From positions 1 through 64,000 of IMG/VR virus record IMGVR_UViG_3300018465_000004: a stretch of 64,000 bases of DNA; one strand, written 5' to 3'. The notes below the pieces were generated by a model that worked only from the letters and a program-made list of their open reading frames with translations, did not search any database and had not been told where the DNA came from. Position numbers and translations under genes: made by a program. Positions 1-7,933 of the stretch are shown here, in pieces; position 1 is the stretch's first letter, and every line of letters starts with the position of its first letter. Source of the stretch: a virus.

Positions 1-2
1 GC

Positions 3-113
3 CGCAGCGACATCGACGGACACACCCGCCTCGTCGACGAATACTGGCAACTGGATTGGCGTAAGCAGCACCGAATCACGTTCTGGCTGAATCGGGCCGG
101 GCTCAACCGGTAA
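3..113 (+). CDS. C-terminal end of an unknown protein (partial)
   Basis: The third frame is open from the window edge to the TAA at 111-113 and gives 36 residues rich in W, R, D and aromatic residues, ending in WLNRAGLNR. The other two forward frames stop earlier. The start lies outside the window. No family is recognised. It sits just upstream of a holin-like gene, and its last codons overlap a promoter-like element. Confidence 0.5.
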   Translation, partial: RSDIDGHTRLVDEYWQLDWRKQHRITFWLNRAGLNR

Positions 114-115
114 TA
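88..115 (+). promoter_or_regulatory. phage-type bipartite promoter (TGAATC-N14-CGGTAATA)
   Basis: TGAATC at 88-93 and CGGTAATA at 108-115 are separated by 14 bases. This is the same arrangement seen before many other genes in the window. It overlaps the end of the upstream gene and would serve the holin-like gene at 154. The promoter role is inferred from recurrence. Confidence 0.45.
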
Positions 116-153
116 GAGGACAAGACCGCGCTCAAAGCCCGGAGGAGTCCACG

Positions 154-528
154 GTGGAATTCATTCCCGCAGTCGCAATGCTCGCGCTCATTCTCAAGGT
201 GGTCGACTTCACGCGGTACGCCCGCAACGGAGACTCCAACGGTGTCATCACCCAGCTAGTAACCTGGGCGGCCGGAGTTCTCATCGTTATGCTCGCAGCC
301 AAGACCCAGTGGGCCGACGGAATCCAGATCGGCGACCGGCCGCTGTCGGTACTCGACATCTGGTCCCAGCTATTTGCGGGACTGTCCGTCGGATCCGGCG
401 CCTCAGTAGTCAAGGACACCCTCAAGAGCGTGGACAACACCAACTCCTCGGCAATCCCCACCCTGCTCCCGGTCGGACCGGGAAAGACCAGACGCAATCC
501 CGCCGGCAATCCCCGGGACACCGGGTGA
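154..528 (+). CDS. holin-like small membrane protein
   Basis: A protein of 124 residues with about three hydrophobic segments (roughly residues 2-16, 31-48 and 67-84), separated by short charged stretches, and a polar, proline-rich tail. The GTG start follows a GGAGGAG ribosome site. Size and topology fit small phage holins, which permeabilise the inner membrane so that endolysin reaches the wall. An endolysin-like gene exists far away at 50 kb. Holin is inferred from topology only; a non-lytic membrane protein is possible. The next gene overlaps its stop codon. Confidence 0.5.
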   Translation: MEFIPAVAMLALILKVVDFTRYARNGDSNGVITQLVTWAAGVLIVMLAAKTQWADGIQIGDRPLSVLDIWSQLFAGLSVGSGASVVKDTLKSVDNTNSSAIPTLLPVGPGKTRRNPAGNPRDTG

Positions 529-965
529 GCCCGATGGTCGCGATCGCGTCGCCGGACGAGCCGCGCCGCAATCCGCGGCGCAGCCGCCCGGTGGATGTCT
601 CCCACTTCGCGACGGACATCGACAACGCCCTGCGGGCCTTTACCGACGACGTCACCTACGCGGTGGCAATGGCCCGCTCCGCGGTCACCATCGTCCGCAA
701 GCGCGGCGTCTGGCAAGCCCGCCGGGACGCCCGCGCGGCCGAAAGCGCCGCCCACGCTGAGTGCCGCAACGCGAAGCCCTTCACCTGCCTGGCCCTCAGC
801 CCGTGCGGTACCGGGGACTGCAAGTACGCACAAGGCGAAATGACCCTGTTGGACATTCCCGACGCGGACGGACCCACCGCCCGACCCCAGGCCAGCCGCG
901 CTGGCCGGTACAGCATCGAGAGCGTAGTCGAGCCGTTGATCGCGCTCCGCGCCTCACGGCAGTAA
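525..965 (+). CDS. hypothetical protein, Ala/Arg-rich with Cys motif
   Basis: The GTG start overlaps the upstream TGA (GTGA), so translation is probably coupled to the holin-like gene. The 146-residue product has a basic, proline-rich N-terminus, a helical middle with many Ala and Arg residues (about 25-75), and a short segment with spaced cysteines (AECRNAKPFTC then CGTGDC) that might bind metal. No family is recognised. Codon use matches the neighbouring plus-strand genes. Confidence 0.6.
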   Translation: MSPMVAIASPDEPRRNPRRSRPVDVSHFATDIDNALRAFTDDVTYAVAMARSAVTIVRKRGVWQARRDARAAESAAHAECRNAKPFTCLALSPCGTGDCKYAQGEMTLLDIPDADGPTARPQASRAGRYSIESVVEPLIALRASRQ

Positions 966-1007
966 GAACACCCCCACCCGCCGGTAGTAGCAGACAGCGC
1001 TACTACC
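964..1007 (+). promoter_or_regulatory. promoter-like element with inverted repeat
   Basis: CGGTAGTA at 982-989 matches the recurring -10-like element, with a weak AAGAAC upstream at 964-969. The -10 is inside a perfect 9-base inverted repeat, GGTAGTAGC at 983-991 and GCTACTACC at 999-1007, with a 7-base spacer. It could be an operator or a hairpin at the start of the helicase mRNA. Confidence 0.4.
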
Positions 1008-1020
1008 GAGGGGACACCTG

Positions 1021-2676
1021 TTGCTGGTTGACGTCCGGCGCCTATCCCGCGAGACCCGGCTCGCCGCCGCGGACCGGATCCGGGTACTGACCGATTTCAC
1101 CCTGCCCCGGCTGGAATGGTTCAACTCCGACCCCTGCGGCCGGCACGCCAGCCTGGAGGAGGGCGTCAACCAAATCCCGCCGTGCCGGCACTGCGGCATC
1201 CGGTTCCGTAAGCACCAGCGGGTCGGCATCGCCTGGCTCTACATGCGCGGCAAGGGGCTGATCGCCGACCAGGTCGGCACCGGCAAGACCGCCCAGGCCG
1301 CCGGGTTGATCGCCGCCATGAAGCAGGTCGGAGAACTCGACGACGGGCGGGTCCTGGTCGTCTGCAAGACCGCCGCAGCCGGCCAGTGGGTACGTGAGAT
1401 GAAGCGGTTCCTGCCCAAGCTGCTGACCACCTGCGCCGTCGGTACCCGCCGGCAGCGCATCGAGAGGTACCTCGCCCACTGGGAAATCCTGGTCACCGGC
1501 CACCAGATGTTCCTCGCCGACGCCGACCTCATCGACAAGACCGGCGTGCGCACGATGGTCATCGACGACGTCGACGTCCTGCGCAACCCCGGCAACCGCA
1601 CCGCCTACCACCTCAAGCGGCTGGCCCGGGAATGCGAGCGGGTCGTGATCCTCACCGGGACGCCGTTGCAGAAGCGGCTCGTTGAGCTGCACTCCATCCT
1701 CGAACCCCTCGACGGCTGGCAGGTGTTCGGGTCGGCGACCCGGTTCAAGGCCGCCTACCTGCGTGAAGAACTGGTGCGCATCTACAGCCCGCAGGCCGGG
1801 CGGAAAGTCAACATCAAGCAGACCGTCGGCTACAAGAACCTCGACGACTTCAAAGTCAAGTTCGCCCCGTTCGTGATGCGCCGGACCCCTGCCGACATCG
1901 ACGACGTCGAGCTGCCGGTCATCAGCCCACACACCGTCTGGCTCGACCTGCACCGCGCCCAACGTGACCGCTACGACCAGCTCCGCAAAGGCGTCCTGAA
2001 GATACTTCGCGCCGAGGGTGCCCTGGTCAAGAAGGCCAAGGCGATGGCCCAGTTCACCTACGGCGCCCAGATCTGCGCCGGACTGTCCACCCTCGGTGAA
2101 CCGGACGGCCCCGGCTCCAGCGTCAAGCTCGACTGGATCGAACGGGCCATTGTGGACGGCGACCTCTCCGACGAGAAGGTCGTGGTCTTCTGCCGGTTCA
2201 CCGACACCGTCAGCGCGTTGATGGCGCGCCTGAACCGGGCCGGTGTCGGCCTCGGGGTTATCTGGGGGCGGGAGCGGAACAAGCAGATCCGCGACGGCGT
2301 CCAGGAACGCTTCTGGGACGACCCGGCGTGCCGGGTCCTCATCGGAACCGAGGCCATCGAACAGTCGCTGAACCTGCAAAACGCCAGACACCTGGTCAAC
2401 CTCGACCAGCTGATGAACCCCGCCCGCATGCAGCAGCTTGCCGGCCGGATCCGCCGTGACGGCTCGGCGTACCGCACGGTCTACGTCACCAACCTGCTGG
2501 TGCGCGGCACACAGGAGGACGGCTACCTCGACCTGCTCCAACGCGAGCAGGCCCTCGCCGACCACGTCTGGGAGGAGACCAACCAGCTCTTCGAGGCCCT
2601 CAGCCCGCTCGCCCTGCTCCAGCTCATCGGCCGAAGCGGAGGCCGCAACCCGACCGGATCGGATGTCAACGCATGA
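1021..2676 (+). CDS. SNF2/SWI2-type DEAD-like helicase
   Basis: A superfamily 2 ATPase of 551 residues. A CRHCG segment near residue 58 may be a small zinc site. Motif I is QVGTGKTAQ (about residues 83-91), motif II is VIDDVDVL (about 180-187), motif III is ILTGTPLQ, and the C-terminal RecA-like lobe ends in QQLAGRIRR (motif VI, about 471-479). The family remodels DNA-protein complexes or translocates on duplex DNA. In phages it usually sits with replication genes, as here. Motif II has DDVD instead of the usual DEAH/DEGH. The TTG start follows GAGGGGA. The next gene overlaps by 4 bases. Confidence 0.88.
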   Translation: MLVDVRRLSRETRLAAADRIRVLTDFTLPRLEWFNSDPCGRHASLEEGVNQIPPCRHCGIRFRKHQRVGIAWLYMRGKGLIADQVGTGKTAQAAGLIAAMKQVGELDDGRVLVVCKTAAAGQWVREMKRFLPKLLTTCAVGTRRQRIERYLAHWEILVTGHQMFLADADLIDKTGVRTMVIDDVDVLRNPGNRTAYHLKRLARECERVVILTGTPLQKRLVELHSILEPLDGWQVFGSATRFKAAYLREELVRIYSPQAGRKVNIKQTVGYKNLDDFKVKFAPFVMRRTPADIDDVELPVISPHTVWLDLHRAQRDRYDQLRKGVLKILRAEGALVKKAKAMAQFTYGAQICAGLSTLGEPDGPGSSVKLDWIERAIVDGDLSDEKVVVFCRFTDTVSALMARLNRAGVGLGVIWGRERNKQIRDGVQERFWDDPACRVLIGTEAIEQSLNLQNARHLVNLDQLMNPARMQQLAGRIRRDGSAYRTVYVTNLLVRGTQEDGYLDLLQREQALADHVWEETNQLFEALSPLALLQLIGRSGGRNPTGSDVNA

Positions 2677-2963
2677 ACCTGCTCGATGCCGCAACGTACC
2701 CCTGCCAGATCCACAAGCAGCACTACCCCGTGCCGCGGACCAGCGTGCGACACCACATCTGGCCGGTTGAGCACGGCGGCCCGGACACCGAGGACAACGT
2801 CGTCTACGTCTGCCCGACCTCCAAAGGCAACCTGGAACAGCTCCTCCAGGAATACCTGTGGTCCCAGGGCCAGGCCCCGCAGTTGTTCACCAGGCGCTAC
2901 AGCCAGAAGGAACGCGAGCTGGCCGAACTCGGGTGGGCGCGCATCAAGCGTCAGGCGATGTAA
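2673..2963 (+). CDS. HNH-endonuclease-like protein, degenerate
   Basis: 96 residues, coupled to the helicase by ATGA. The core reads CQIHKQH, then RHHIWPVEHGG, then NVVYVC, matching the HH, N and C positions of HNH nucleases. The terminal histidine of the usual CxxCH is replaced by PTSKG, so metal binding or cleavage may be altered. HNH proteins in phages act in packaging, homing or recombination. Catalytic activity is uncertain from the missing residue. Confidence 0.6.
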   Translation: MNLLDAATYPCQIHKQHYPVPRTSVRHHIWPVEHGGPDTEDNVVYVCPTSKGNLEQLLQEYLWSQGQAPQLFTRRYSQKERELAELGWARIKRQAM

Positions 2964-3650
2964 GTGGACACCGAGGCGCTCATCAACACCCACCTCGGCC
3001 TGGCCCACTCCCTGGCCCTCCAGGTCTGGCGCACCGCCCCGCACGCCCTGGACTTCGACGAGCTGCGCGCGATCGCCAACCTCGGCCTGGTCGCCGCCGC
3101 GGTGCGCTGGGAGCCCTACTGCATCGAGAATGACTTCAGCCCCGAGGCCCTGGAGTACTTCAAGCCGTTCGTGGTCCGCCGCGTCTACGGCGCCTTGATC
3201 GACGCCAGCCGCCAGGCGGACTGGGCCACCCGAAGCCTCCGTACCCGGGCCAAGGCACTCCAGGAAGCCGGCCAGGACAAGGGTTTGTCCCACGCCGAAC
3301 TGGCCGAGCGGACCGGGATGAGCATCAAGGAGGTCCGCGCCACCGTCCGGGACATGGCGCAGCGGCCCGTCTCCCTGGAAGGGGAGGAGATCGAGCCCAG
3401 CTCCCGGCAGAACGTCGAGTCCTCCGTCATCACCCAGACCGTGCTCAACAGCGTGGTCGTCGCCATCCGCGGCCTGCCCAGGGACCAGCAGGCCGTGGTC
3501 GCCCTGCACTACCACCGCGGCCTCCAGCTCCAGGAGGTCGCCAAGACCATGTCCATCACCGAATCCCGCGCCTCCCAGCTGCACGCCGAGGCCGTCCTGG
3601 TCATCCACCGGGCGATGGTCAGCGCCGCCGAAGACCACGACCAATGCTGA
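2964..3650 (+). CDS. RNA polymerase sigma factor, WhiG/FliA-like
   Basis: 228 residues, GTG start directly after the upstream stop. Region 2 (about residues 25-75) contains FDELRAIANLGLVAAAVRW. It is followed by FVVRRVYGALIDASR and DWATRSLRTRA, the pattern seen after region 2 in FliA/WhiG sigma factors (xxRxxGAMLDxxRxxDWxPRSxR). Region 3 has ELAERTGMSIKEV, and region 4 (about 160-222) has GLPRDQQAVVALHY and a helix-turn-helix. It probably redirects host RNA polymerase to phage promoters; the GGTAG/GATAG elements in this window resemble the FliA/WhiG -10. Subfamily is inferred from motif memory. Confidence 0.8.
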   Translation: MDTEALINTHLGLAHSLALQVWRTAPHALDFDELRAIANLGLVAAAVRWEPYCIENDFSPEALEYFKPFVVRRVYGALIDASRQADWATRSLRTRAKALQEAGQDKGLSHAELAERTGMSIKEVRATVRDMAQRPVSLEGEEIEPSSRQNVESSVITQTVLNSVVVAIRGLPRDQQAVVALHYHRGLQLQEVAKTMSITESRASQLHAEAVLVIHRAMVSAAEDHDQC

Positions 3651-4051
3651 CCCCGGCCGAGAAGCAGGCCGGACGGCTGTTCCGCGCCGCGGAGGAAGAA
3701 GTACTCACACGGTCCTTCCTGGAAGACCCGCCGACCTACACCGTGCTGCCGGTGTCCGGGCAGTACCGGCACGAGTGCCCCCGCCGGCAGGGCCGCTCCA
3801 CAGCGCTGAGCCTGCACGAGGTGTACGTCCGGTCCCCACAGACCGACATCGCTGAACCGGACGGAAAGACCACAGTTCCCGCCGGCCGGTTCGCGTTCAT
3901 CTTCCGTGAGGGCCGCTGCCGGTTCTGCGGCCAGATAGCCCGCAGCAACCGGGGCCGACTTGTTGACGCAAGTCAGCGTCATCCGTTGCTCGGCAGGGTA
4001 ATTGACCGGGCAGGCCCGATAGAACCAGATGGTTCTGCGCCCGGACCTTGA
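3644..4051 (+). CDS. hypothetical protein with CxxC
   Basis: The ATG lies inside the end of the sigma gene (ATGCTGA overlap). The 135-residue product has a helical start (LTPAEKQAGRLFRAAEEEVL), a central beta-rich part, a Cys at HECPRR and a late CRFCG, together a possible zinc site. The last 30 codons have less regular composition and contain a promoter-like CCCGATAGAAC at about 4017-4027. No family is recognised. Confidence 0.6.
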   Translation: MLTPAEKQAGRLFRAAEEEVLTRSFLEDPPTYTVLPVSGQYRHECPRRQGRSTALSLHEVYVRSPQTDIAEPDGKTTVPAGRFAFIFREGRCRFCGQIARSNRGRLVDASQRHPLLGRVIDRAGPIEPDGSAPGP

Positions 4052-4061
4052 GGAGAAGAAC

Positions 4062-4199
4062 ATGGCTGACAAGACCGACGCTGGGCACGAGTCGACGTGG
4101 GGCGCCAGCGAGGCCAAGAAGATCAAGTGGCAGGAAACCAAGGGCAAGGCCGTCCGCAAGGCGACCGAAAAGGCCAATGAGGAGCGCGACAATGCCTGA
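4062..4199 (+). CDS. small charged protein (45 aa)
   Basis: ATG after GAGGAGAAGAAC, a strong ribosome site. The product is 45 residues, almost all hydrophilic, with Lys/Glu-rich helical sequence (SEAKKIKWQETKGKAVRKA). The next gene starts inside its end (ATGCCTGA). No family is recognised; highly charged small phage proteins of this kind often bind nucleic acid or host proteins, which is only a guess here. Confidence 0.6.
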   Translation: MADKTDAGHESTWGASEAKKIKWQETKGKAVRKATEKANEERDNA

Positions 4200-4386
4200 C
4201 CGCAACCGGAACCCCGACGACGCCGCAGAGAACCGCAACCCCAACGAGGACCAGCACGACGCTGAAGGCGGCAGCCACGGCACTGAGCCGGGCACCGGTA
4301 ACGAGCCGGGTGGCGACACCTACGGCGGAGGCCCTGGCGACCCGGTCCCCGGCGGAATCAACCAGACCGGCTCCGCGGGTCGCTAG
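4192..4386 (+). CDS. small disordered Asn/Gly/Asp-rich protein
   Basis: 64 residues from the ATG overlapping the upstream gene by 8 bases. The sequence is dominated by N, P, D, E and G (RNPDDAAENRNPNEDQ, then Gly-rich), so it is probably intrinsically disordered. No hydrophobic core or motif is seen. The translational coupling supports that it is real. Confidence 0.5.
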   Translation: MPDRNRNPDDAAENRNPNEDQHDAEGGSHGTEPGTGNEPGGDTYGGGPGDPVPGGINQTGSAGR

Positions 4387-4392
4387 CCAAGC

Positions 4393-4419
4393 GGAAACCG
4401 TGACCCCGTCACGGTAGAA
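4393..4419 (+). promoter_or_regulatory. phage-type promoter (GGAAAC-N13-CGGTAGAA)
   Basis: GGAAAC at 4393-4398 and CGGTAGAA at 4412-4419 with a 13-base spacer make one of the best matches to the recurring bipartite element. It lies in the gap before the gene at 4455, whose GTG has its own ribosome site (CGGAG). Confidence 0.55.
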
Positions 4420-4454
4420 GCAGGCACCAGCCCCGTACGGAAAGGCCCGGAGCA

Positions 4455-4796
4455 GTGACCCAAATCCATCGCATCCCCGCTCCGAGCCTCCCCTCTGTAC
4501 CCCAGGTCAGGCAGAAGATGCCAGACCCGTTCCGCCGCCCCCGCATCGACCTCGACGGCGCCCGCCACGAGCGGCGGGAATGGCGTCACATCCTCGCCTC
4601 CGACATCCGCACCGGTGACATCGTCCCGGGCATCGGCCGGGTCCACACCGTCGACGAAGACCTCAGTGTGCTGTCCTCCCCGGACATCGCCACCACCAGC
4701 TGGACGATCGCCGTCACCGGCGGCGTCAACAACCGCCGCGTCTTCAACGGCCAAGAACTGGTGATGGTGTTCGCCGCCGTTGGGACCGAAAGGTGA
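4455..4796 (+). CDS. hypothetical protein, beta-rich
   Basis: 113 residues from GTG after GGAG. After a proline-rich N-terminus the sequence alternates like a small beta barrel (DIRTGDIVPGIGRVHTVDE, then WTIAVTGGVNNRRVFNGQEL). It is the first gene of a tight operon leading to the DnaB-like helicase. No family is recognised. Confidence 0.6.
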   Translation: MTQIHRIPAPSLPSVPQVRQKMPDPFRRPRIDLDGARHERREWRHILASDIRTGDIVPGIGRVHTVDEDLSVLSSPDIATTSWTIAVTGGVNNRRVFNGQELVMVFAAVGTER

Positions 4797-5059
4797 CCAG
4801 CCTGCTCCTCGCGCAGGGCGAGCACTACTACCTGTCCACTGCCTGCCTGCACGGCAAGCACGACTACTGCGTGGCCGCGATCGTCACCGACGAAAACTTC
4901 GTAGCCCTCAGCACGGAGGAGACAGTTAGTTTCGCGACCGTCGGTCGCCGCAAGAAGCCGTCCGAGTGCAAGTTCTGCGACGCGAAATGCATCTGCCCCT
5001 GCCACCGCCCCGCGGAGCGGCAGCCAGACATCACGTCCAGCTTGACCGACCTGACGTGA
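4793..5059 (+). CDS. small zinc-finger-like protein
   Basis: 88 residues, GTGA overlap with the previous gene. Cysteines and histidines are grouped: CLHGKHDYC near residue 18 and CKFCDAKCICPCH near residue 60. This pattern suits one or two bound zinc ions. It lies in the operon with the replicative helicase. Role unknown; nucleic-acid or protein binding is plausible. Confidence 0.6.
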   Translation: MTSLLLAQGEHYYLSTACLHGKHDYCVAAIVTDENFVALSTEETVSFATVGRRKKPSECKFCDAKCICPCHRPAERQPDITSSLTDLT

Positions 5060-5259
5060 GCGAAACCCGCTACGGGTTCACCTGGGGTCCGGCAACAGTC
5101 GAACGCGTCACGCGCATCGAACGGCCCAACGGCACCTACCGGATCCTGCGGGTCACCACCGGGTGCCCGTCGCAGGCTCTGGACATCTACATCTCCCCGA
5201 CCGGCCGGTCGGTCCGGGTGTTCCGCAGCGGCAGCGAACTCAAGACGGGGGACTGTTGA
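5056..5259 (+). CDS. hypothetical protein (67 aa)
   Basis: The GTG overlaps the upstream stop (GTGA). The product is short and beta-rich (RYGFTWGPATVERVTRIE, then TYRILRVTTGC and LDIYISPTGRSVRVF) and could form a single small barrel. It is followed by the helicase with a TTGA overlap, so all three genes are probably translated as a coupled set. Confidence 0.55.
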   Translation: MSETRYGFTWGPATVERVTRIERPNGTYRILRVTTGCPSQALDIYISPTGRSVRVFRSGSELKTGDC

Positions 5260-6698
5260 GCACATCCTTCGACCACGGGGAAACCCTGCTCGCCGCGATC
5301 ATCCCGGACCGACGCGACCTGCTCGACACCGCGCTGCGCCACCTCACCCAGGAACACTTCACCGACCCGGTCCAGCGCAACATGTTCCTGCTGCTGGACC
5401 GCTATGCCGAAGTCACCGGCGCCATCCTCACCCGCAGTGCGCTGCTCGACCTGCTGCGCACCAACCGCGCCGACGCCGGCAAGGTAGCCCAGTACCAGGA
5501 GATCTACGACCTGCTCGCCGGAAAGCCCGCCGACGAGGCCGACTTCCGGTGGAGTCTGACCCAGCTGCGGGAGCTGGCCGCCGAACGCGCGACCGGTGAG
5601 GCGCTGACCTACGGCATGCAGATCCTGACCCGCGGCGCCGACGGGGACAAAGGCGAGACACTGCGCGGGCACGTCGACGCGCGCACCCAGATCCTGCAAC
5701 GCTTCGCTGAGATCGACCGCAACCTGTCCATGCAGGAAGCCCCCGAAGGCGACATGCGCGAAGAAGGCGACGACATGCTCGCCGACTACGCCGCCCGCAA
5801 ATCCGCCCGCACCAACGGGCGGGGCACCGGAATCATGTTCGGCATCCCCAGCCTCGACGAGAAGATCAACGGCATCCTGCCCGGGGAACTCGGACTCGTC
5901 GCCGGCTACACCTCGGAGGGCAAGACCTCCGCCGTCGTCCAGCTCGCCTGGAACGCCTCGGTGAACCAGGGCCGCAACGTCGTGGTGCTCACCACCGAGA
6001 CCTTGCGACCCCAGGTACGGCGCCGACTCATCGCCCGCCACTCCTGCCTGGAGCACTTCGGCATCGACGGCGGTCTCAACTCACGGCTCATCCGCCAGGG
6101 CAACCTCGACGCCGAGCAGGAGCGCCAGCTCGCCGCGGTCGTCGCTGACTTCACCCGCAACCCCGGCTACGGACACTGCTACCTGGTCCAGGTCCCGCGG
6201 GCGGCGTCGATCGGCTACATCGAGTCCAAACTGGTGCGCATCCAGCGGATGTTCCACATCGACCTGGCCATCGTGGACTACCTGGCCCTGCTGCGCCCCG
6301 ACCGGCGCCGGGCCACCGACCGGGAAGAACTCGGCGGCAACCTCAAGGAAGCCAAGCAGCTCGCCACCACCTTCAACGATGGCGCCGGCATCCCATTGAT
6401 CTCCCCGTGGCAGGTCAACCGGTCCAACCGGGAGCTGGCCGAGAAGTGCGGCTACTACACGGCCCAGTCGTTGTCGGAGACCGCGGAGGCGTCCAACAGC
6501 CCGGACCTGATCGTCACCCTGCTCGCCCCGTTGGACAACGACAAGCGGATTTGCACCCTGAAGATGCAGGTGCTGAAGAACCGCGACGGCGAAAAGGTCA
6601 GCGGCCTGGAGGTCCAGGTCGACTACGCGACCAGCCGGTTTGCCCTGCCCGCCCAGCGCCGCGAGCTGTTCGGCGGAAACGACCTGCTCGGCCTGTAG
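5256..6698 (+). CDS. dnaB: replicative DNA helicase, DnaB-like
   Basis: 480 residues, taking the TTG in the TTGA overlap as start. The first 110 residues are helical like the DnaB N-terminal domain (ETLLAAIIPDRRDLLDTALR). The RecA-like C-terminal domain has Walker A GYTSEGKTS (about 216-224) after GIPSLDEKINGILPGELGLV, and Walker B LAIVDYLALL. DnaB forms a hexamer that unwinds DNA at the fork. The neighbouring zinc-finger primase-like gene, family A polymerase and clamp-loader-like genes in the window fit a self-coded replisome. The classical DnaB motif 4 region is divergent, so the phage form is diverged from host DnaB. Confidence 0.87.
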   Translation: MSTSFDHGETLLAAIIPDRRDLLDTALRHLTQEHFTDPVQRNMFLLLDRYAEVTGAILTRSALLDLLRTNRADAGKVAQYQEIYDLLAGKPADEADFRWSLTQLRELAAERATGEALTYGMQILTRGADGDKGETLRGHVDARTQILQRFAEIDRNLSMQEAPEGDMREEGDDMLADYAARKSARTNGRGTGIMFGIPSLDEKINGILPGELGLVAGYTSEGKTSAVVQLAWNASVNQGRNVVVLTTETLRPQVRRRLIARHSCLEHFGIDGGLNSRLIRQGNLDAEQERQLAAVVADFTRNPGYGHCYLVQVPRAASIGYIESKLVRIQRMFHIDLAIVDYLALLRPDRRRATDREELGGNLKEAKQLATTFNDGAGIPLISPWQVNRSNRELAEKCGYYTAQSLSETAEASNSPDLIVTLLAPLDNDKRICTLKMQVLKNRDGEKVSGLEVQVDYATSRFALPAQRRELFGGNDLLGL

Positions 6699-6708
6699 GG
6701 GCGAGCGC

Positions 6709-6736
6709 GGAATCCGAGCCGTCCTCACCGGTATGG
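6709..6736 (+). promoter_or_regulatory. phage-type promoter (GGAATC-N14-CGGTATGG)
   Basis: GGAATC at 6709-6714 and CGGTATGG at 6729-6736, 14 bases apart, precede the BldC-like gene. GGGAGGG at about 6735-6741 supplies its ribosome site. Confidence 0.4.
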
Positions 6737-6742
6737 GAGGGT

Positions 6743-6949
6743 ATGACGAAATTGAACCAGCCCGAGCGCCTGCTCACCCCGGCTGAGGTCGCCGCCCTGT
6801 TCCGGGTGGTCACCAAGACCGTGACCAGGTGGCAGACCTCCGGCAAGCTCACCGCGGTACGGACCCTGGGTGGGCACCGCCGCTACCGGGAATCGGAGGT
6901 GCGGGCGCTGCTGATGCACAACCCGCACATCGCCGACCCGCAGCAGTGA
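6743..6949 (+). CDS. bldC: BldC-like DNA-binding regulator
   Basis: 68 residues, the same length as Streptomyces BldC. The motif order is also the same: LLTPAEVAALFRVVTKTVTR (MerR-type helix-turn-helix), then a lysine-rich turn and TLGGHRRYRESEVRALL. BldC in Streptomyces binds direct repeats cooperatively and holds back the switch to sporulation. A phage copy could act on host developmental genes or on phage promoters, or serve as an excisionase-like factor, a related fold. The match to BldC is close by memory, not by search. The next gene overlaps its stop. Confidence 0.82.
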   Translation: MTKLNQPERLLTPAEVAALFRVVTKTVTRWQTSGKLTAVRTLGGHRRYRESEVRALLMHNPHIADPQQ

Positions 6950-7551
6950 ATCGTCGGGACCGGCGTGGGCCGCCCTCGCCGGTCACCGTCGCCAACGAGC
7001 AGGTTTCCATCCTGGCCGCCTGTCAGCTAATCGGGATGGACCTGCCCGACCACCTCGCCTACGGCCGCAACCCCAAGATCTACTGCCCGTTCGGCGAGCT
7101 GTACCACGTGGACTCCGGCGCTGAGGCCGCCATGCGGATCTACGTCGAAAGCAACCACCTGTGGTGCTTCGCCGGCTGCGGCTACTTCAGCCCGGTCAGC
7201 CTCGTCGCCCGCGCATTCGACCTGCCCCACCGGGTCGCCGCGGACGAGCTGCTGGAGCGCGCCGGCATCCGACCGCCGACCCCGGACGAGGTGTGGCGCT
7301 CCGCCGTCGGGCACCACGAGCCGCCCGACCGGGACCTGCTCGCCGAGGCGCTCAAGACCTTCTGCCGCCGGCAGGATCCCGGCTGGGACGACACCCAGTT
7401 CCACCCCGGGGTCGCCCCGGTGCTCAGCCGCTGTCTCGCCCTGCTCGACCACGTCGACTCCGACGAGGCCGCCGCACAATGGCTCTCCGGTTGCAAGGAG
7501 GCGATGTCCCGGACTCTGGCCGTCCGGAGGACTATGGACACGCCTAGCTAG
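6946..7551 (+). CDS. zinc-finger primase-like protein (CHC2-like)
   Basis: 201 residues, GTGA overlap with the BldC-like gene. Residues about 35-85 contain CPFGELYH, a spacer, then WCFAGCGYFSPVSLVARAF. This resembles the CHC2 zinc ribbon of DnaG primases (CPFH...FxCFGC). The second histidine is displaced and no TOPRIM domain follows, so it may be a stand-alone template-reading zinc domain acting with a separate catalytic subunit, or a DNA-binding protein derived from primase. Location next to the DnaB-like gene supports a replication role. Confidence 0.6.
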   Translation: MNRRDRRGPPSPVTVANEQVSILAACQLIGMDLPDHLAYGRNPKIYCPFGELYHVDSGAEAAMRIYVESNHLWCFAGCGYFSPVSLVARAFDLPHRVAADELLERAGIRPPTPDEVWRSAVGHHEPPDRDLLAEALKTFCRRQDPGWDDTQFHPGVAPVLSRCLALLDHVDSDEAAAQWLSGCKEAMSRTLAVRRTMDTPS

Positions 7552-7570
7552 GCGCTAGGGTTGTGCACAG
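7541..7570. promoter_or_regulatory. palindrome and composite regulatory site
   Basis: CGCCTAGCTAGGCG at 7541-7554 is a perfect 14-base palindrome. It overlaps GGCGCTAGG at 7551-7559, which is followed four bases later by TGCACAG (7564-7570). The same two blocks with the same gap occur inverted upstream of the tyrosine recombinase at 30457-30476. Likely an operator or a recombination-protein site; which protein binds is unknown. Confidence 0.5.
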
Positions 7571-7598
7571 TACCTCGCACCCTAAGGAGTCGTGACCT

Positions 7599-7877
7599 AT
7601 GGCCCGAGCGCCCGGAACGCTGCACAACACCTCGACCGCGGCAGGCATCAACGTCAGGCCGTTGGAGGACTGGCTCACCTTCGAGGAGGTCGCCCAGTTG
7701 TTCGGGATCACCCGTGGAGGCGTCGCCCATGCGGTCTGGCACTCGCAGGTCTTCGACTTCGATCGGGACGTCCGCGTGGTCTCCCGGATCTTCGTCGTGC
7801 GCAGGAGCGCCGTCATGCGGGAGAAGGCCCGTCGCGAGGCGGAGCGCGCGCAGACGGTCGCCGCGGAACGAGCCTAA
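7599..7877 (+). CDS. helix-turn-helix DNA-binding protein
   Basis: 92 residues from ATG after AAGGAG. Residues about 23-45 (EDWLTFEEVAQLFGITRGGV) form a helix-turn-helix of the MerR/excisionase type, followed by a beta wing (VRVVSRIFVVRRS) and a basic helical tail. The gene has its own upstream region with a palindrome. It may be a repressor or excision factor; a matching half-site lies before the tyrosine recombinase. Confidence 0.6.
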   Translation: MARAPGTLHNTSTAAGINVRPLEDWLTFEEVAQLFGITRGGVAHAVWHSQVFDFDRDVRVVSRIFVVRRSAVMREKARREAERAQTVAAERA

Positions 7878-7906
7878 AATCCCGCCAGAAAAGTTGGCCG
7901 CAGAGC

Positions 7907-7933
7907 GTAAAAGCCGCACGTGCCGCCGTAGAA
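7907..7933 (+). promoter_or_regulatory. possible phage-type promoter (GTAAAA-N13-CCGTAGAA)
   Basis: GTAAAA at 7907-7912 and CCGTAGAA at 7926-7933 with a 13-base spacer precede the strongly translated gene at 7975. The second block differs at one position from the common element. Confidence 0.35.

Noticed and set aside
1042-2694. Long minus-strand open frame (550 codons) opposite the SNF2-like gene
   Set aside because: Composition is typical of an antisense shadow of a GC-rich gene (rich in G, A, V, D with no motif); the plus strand has clear helicase motifs.
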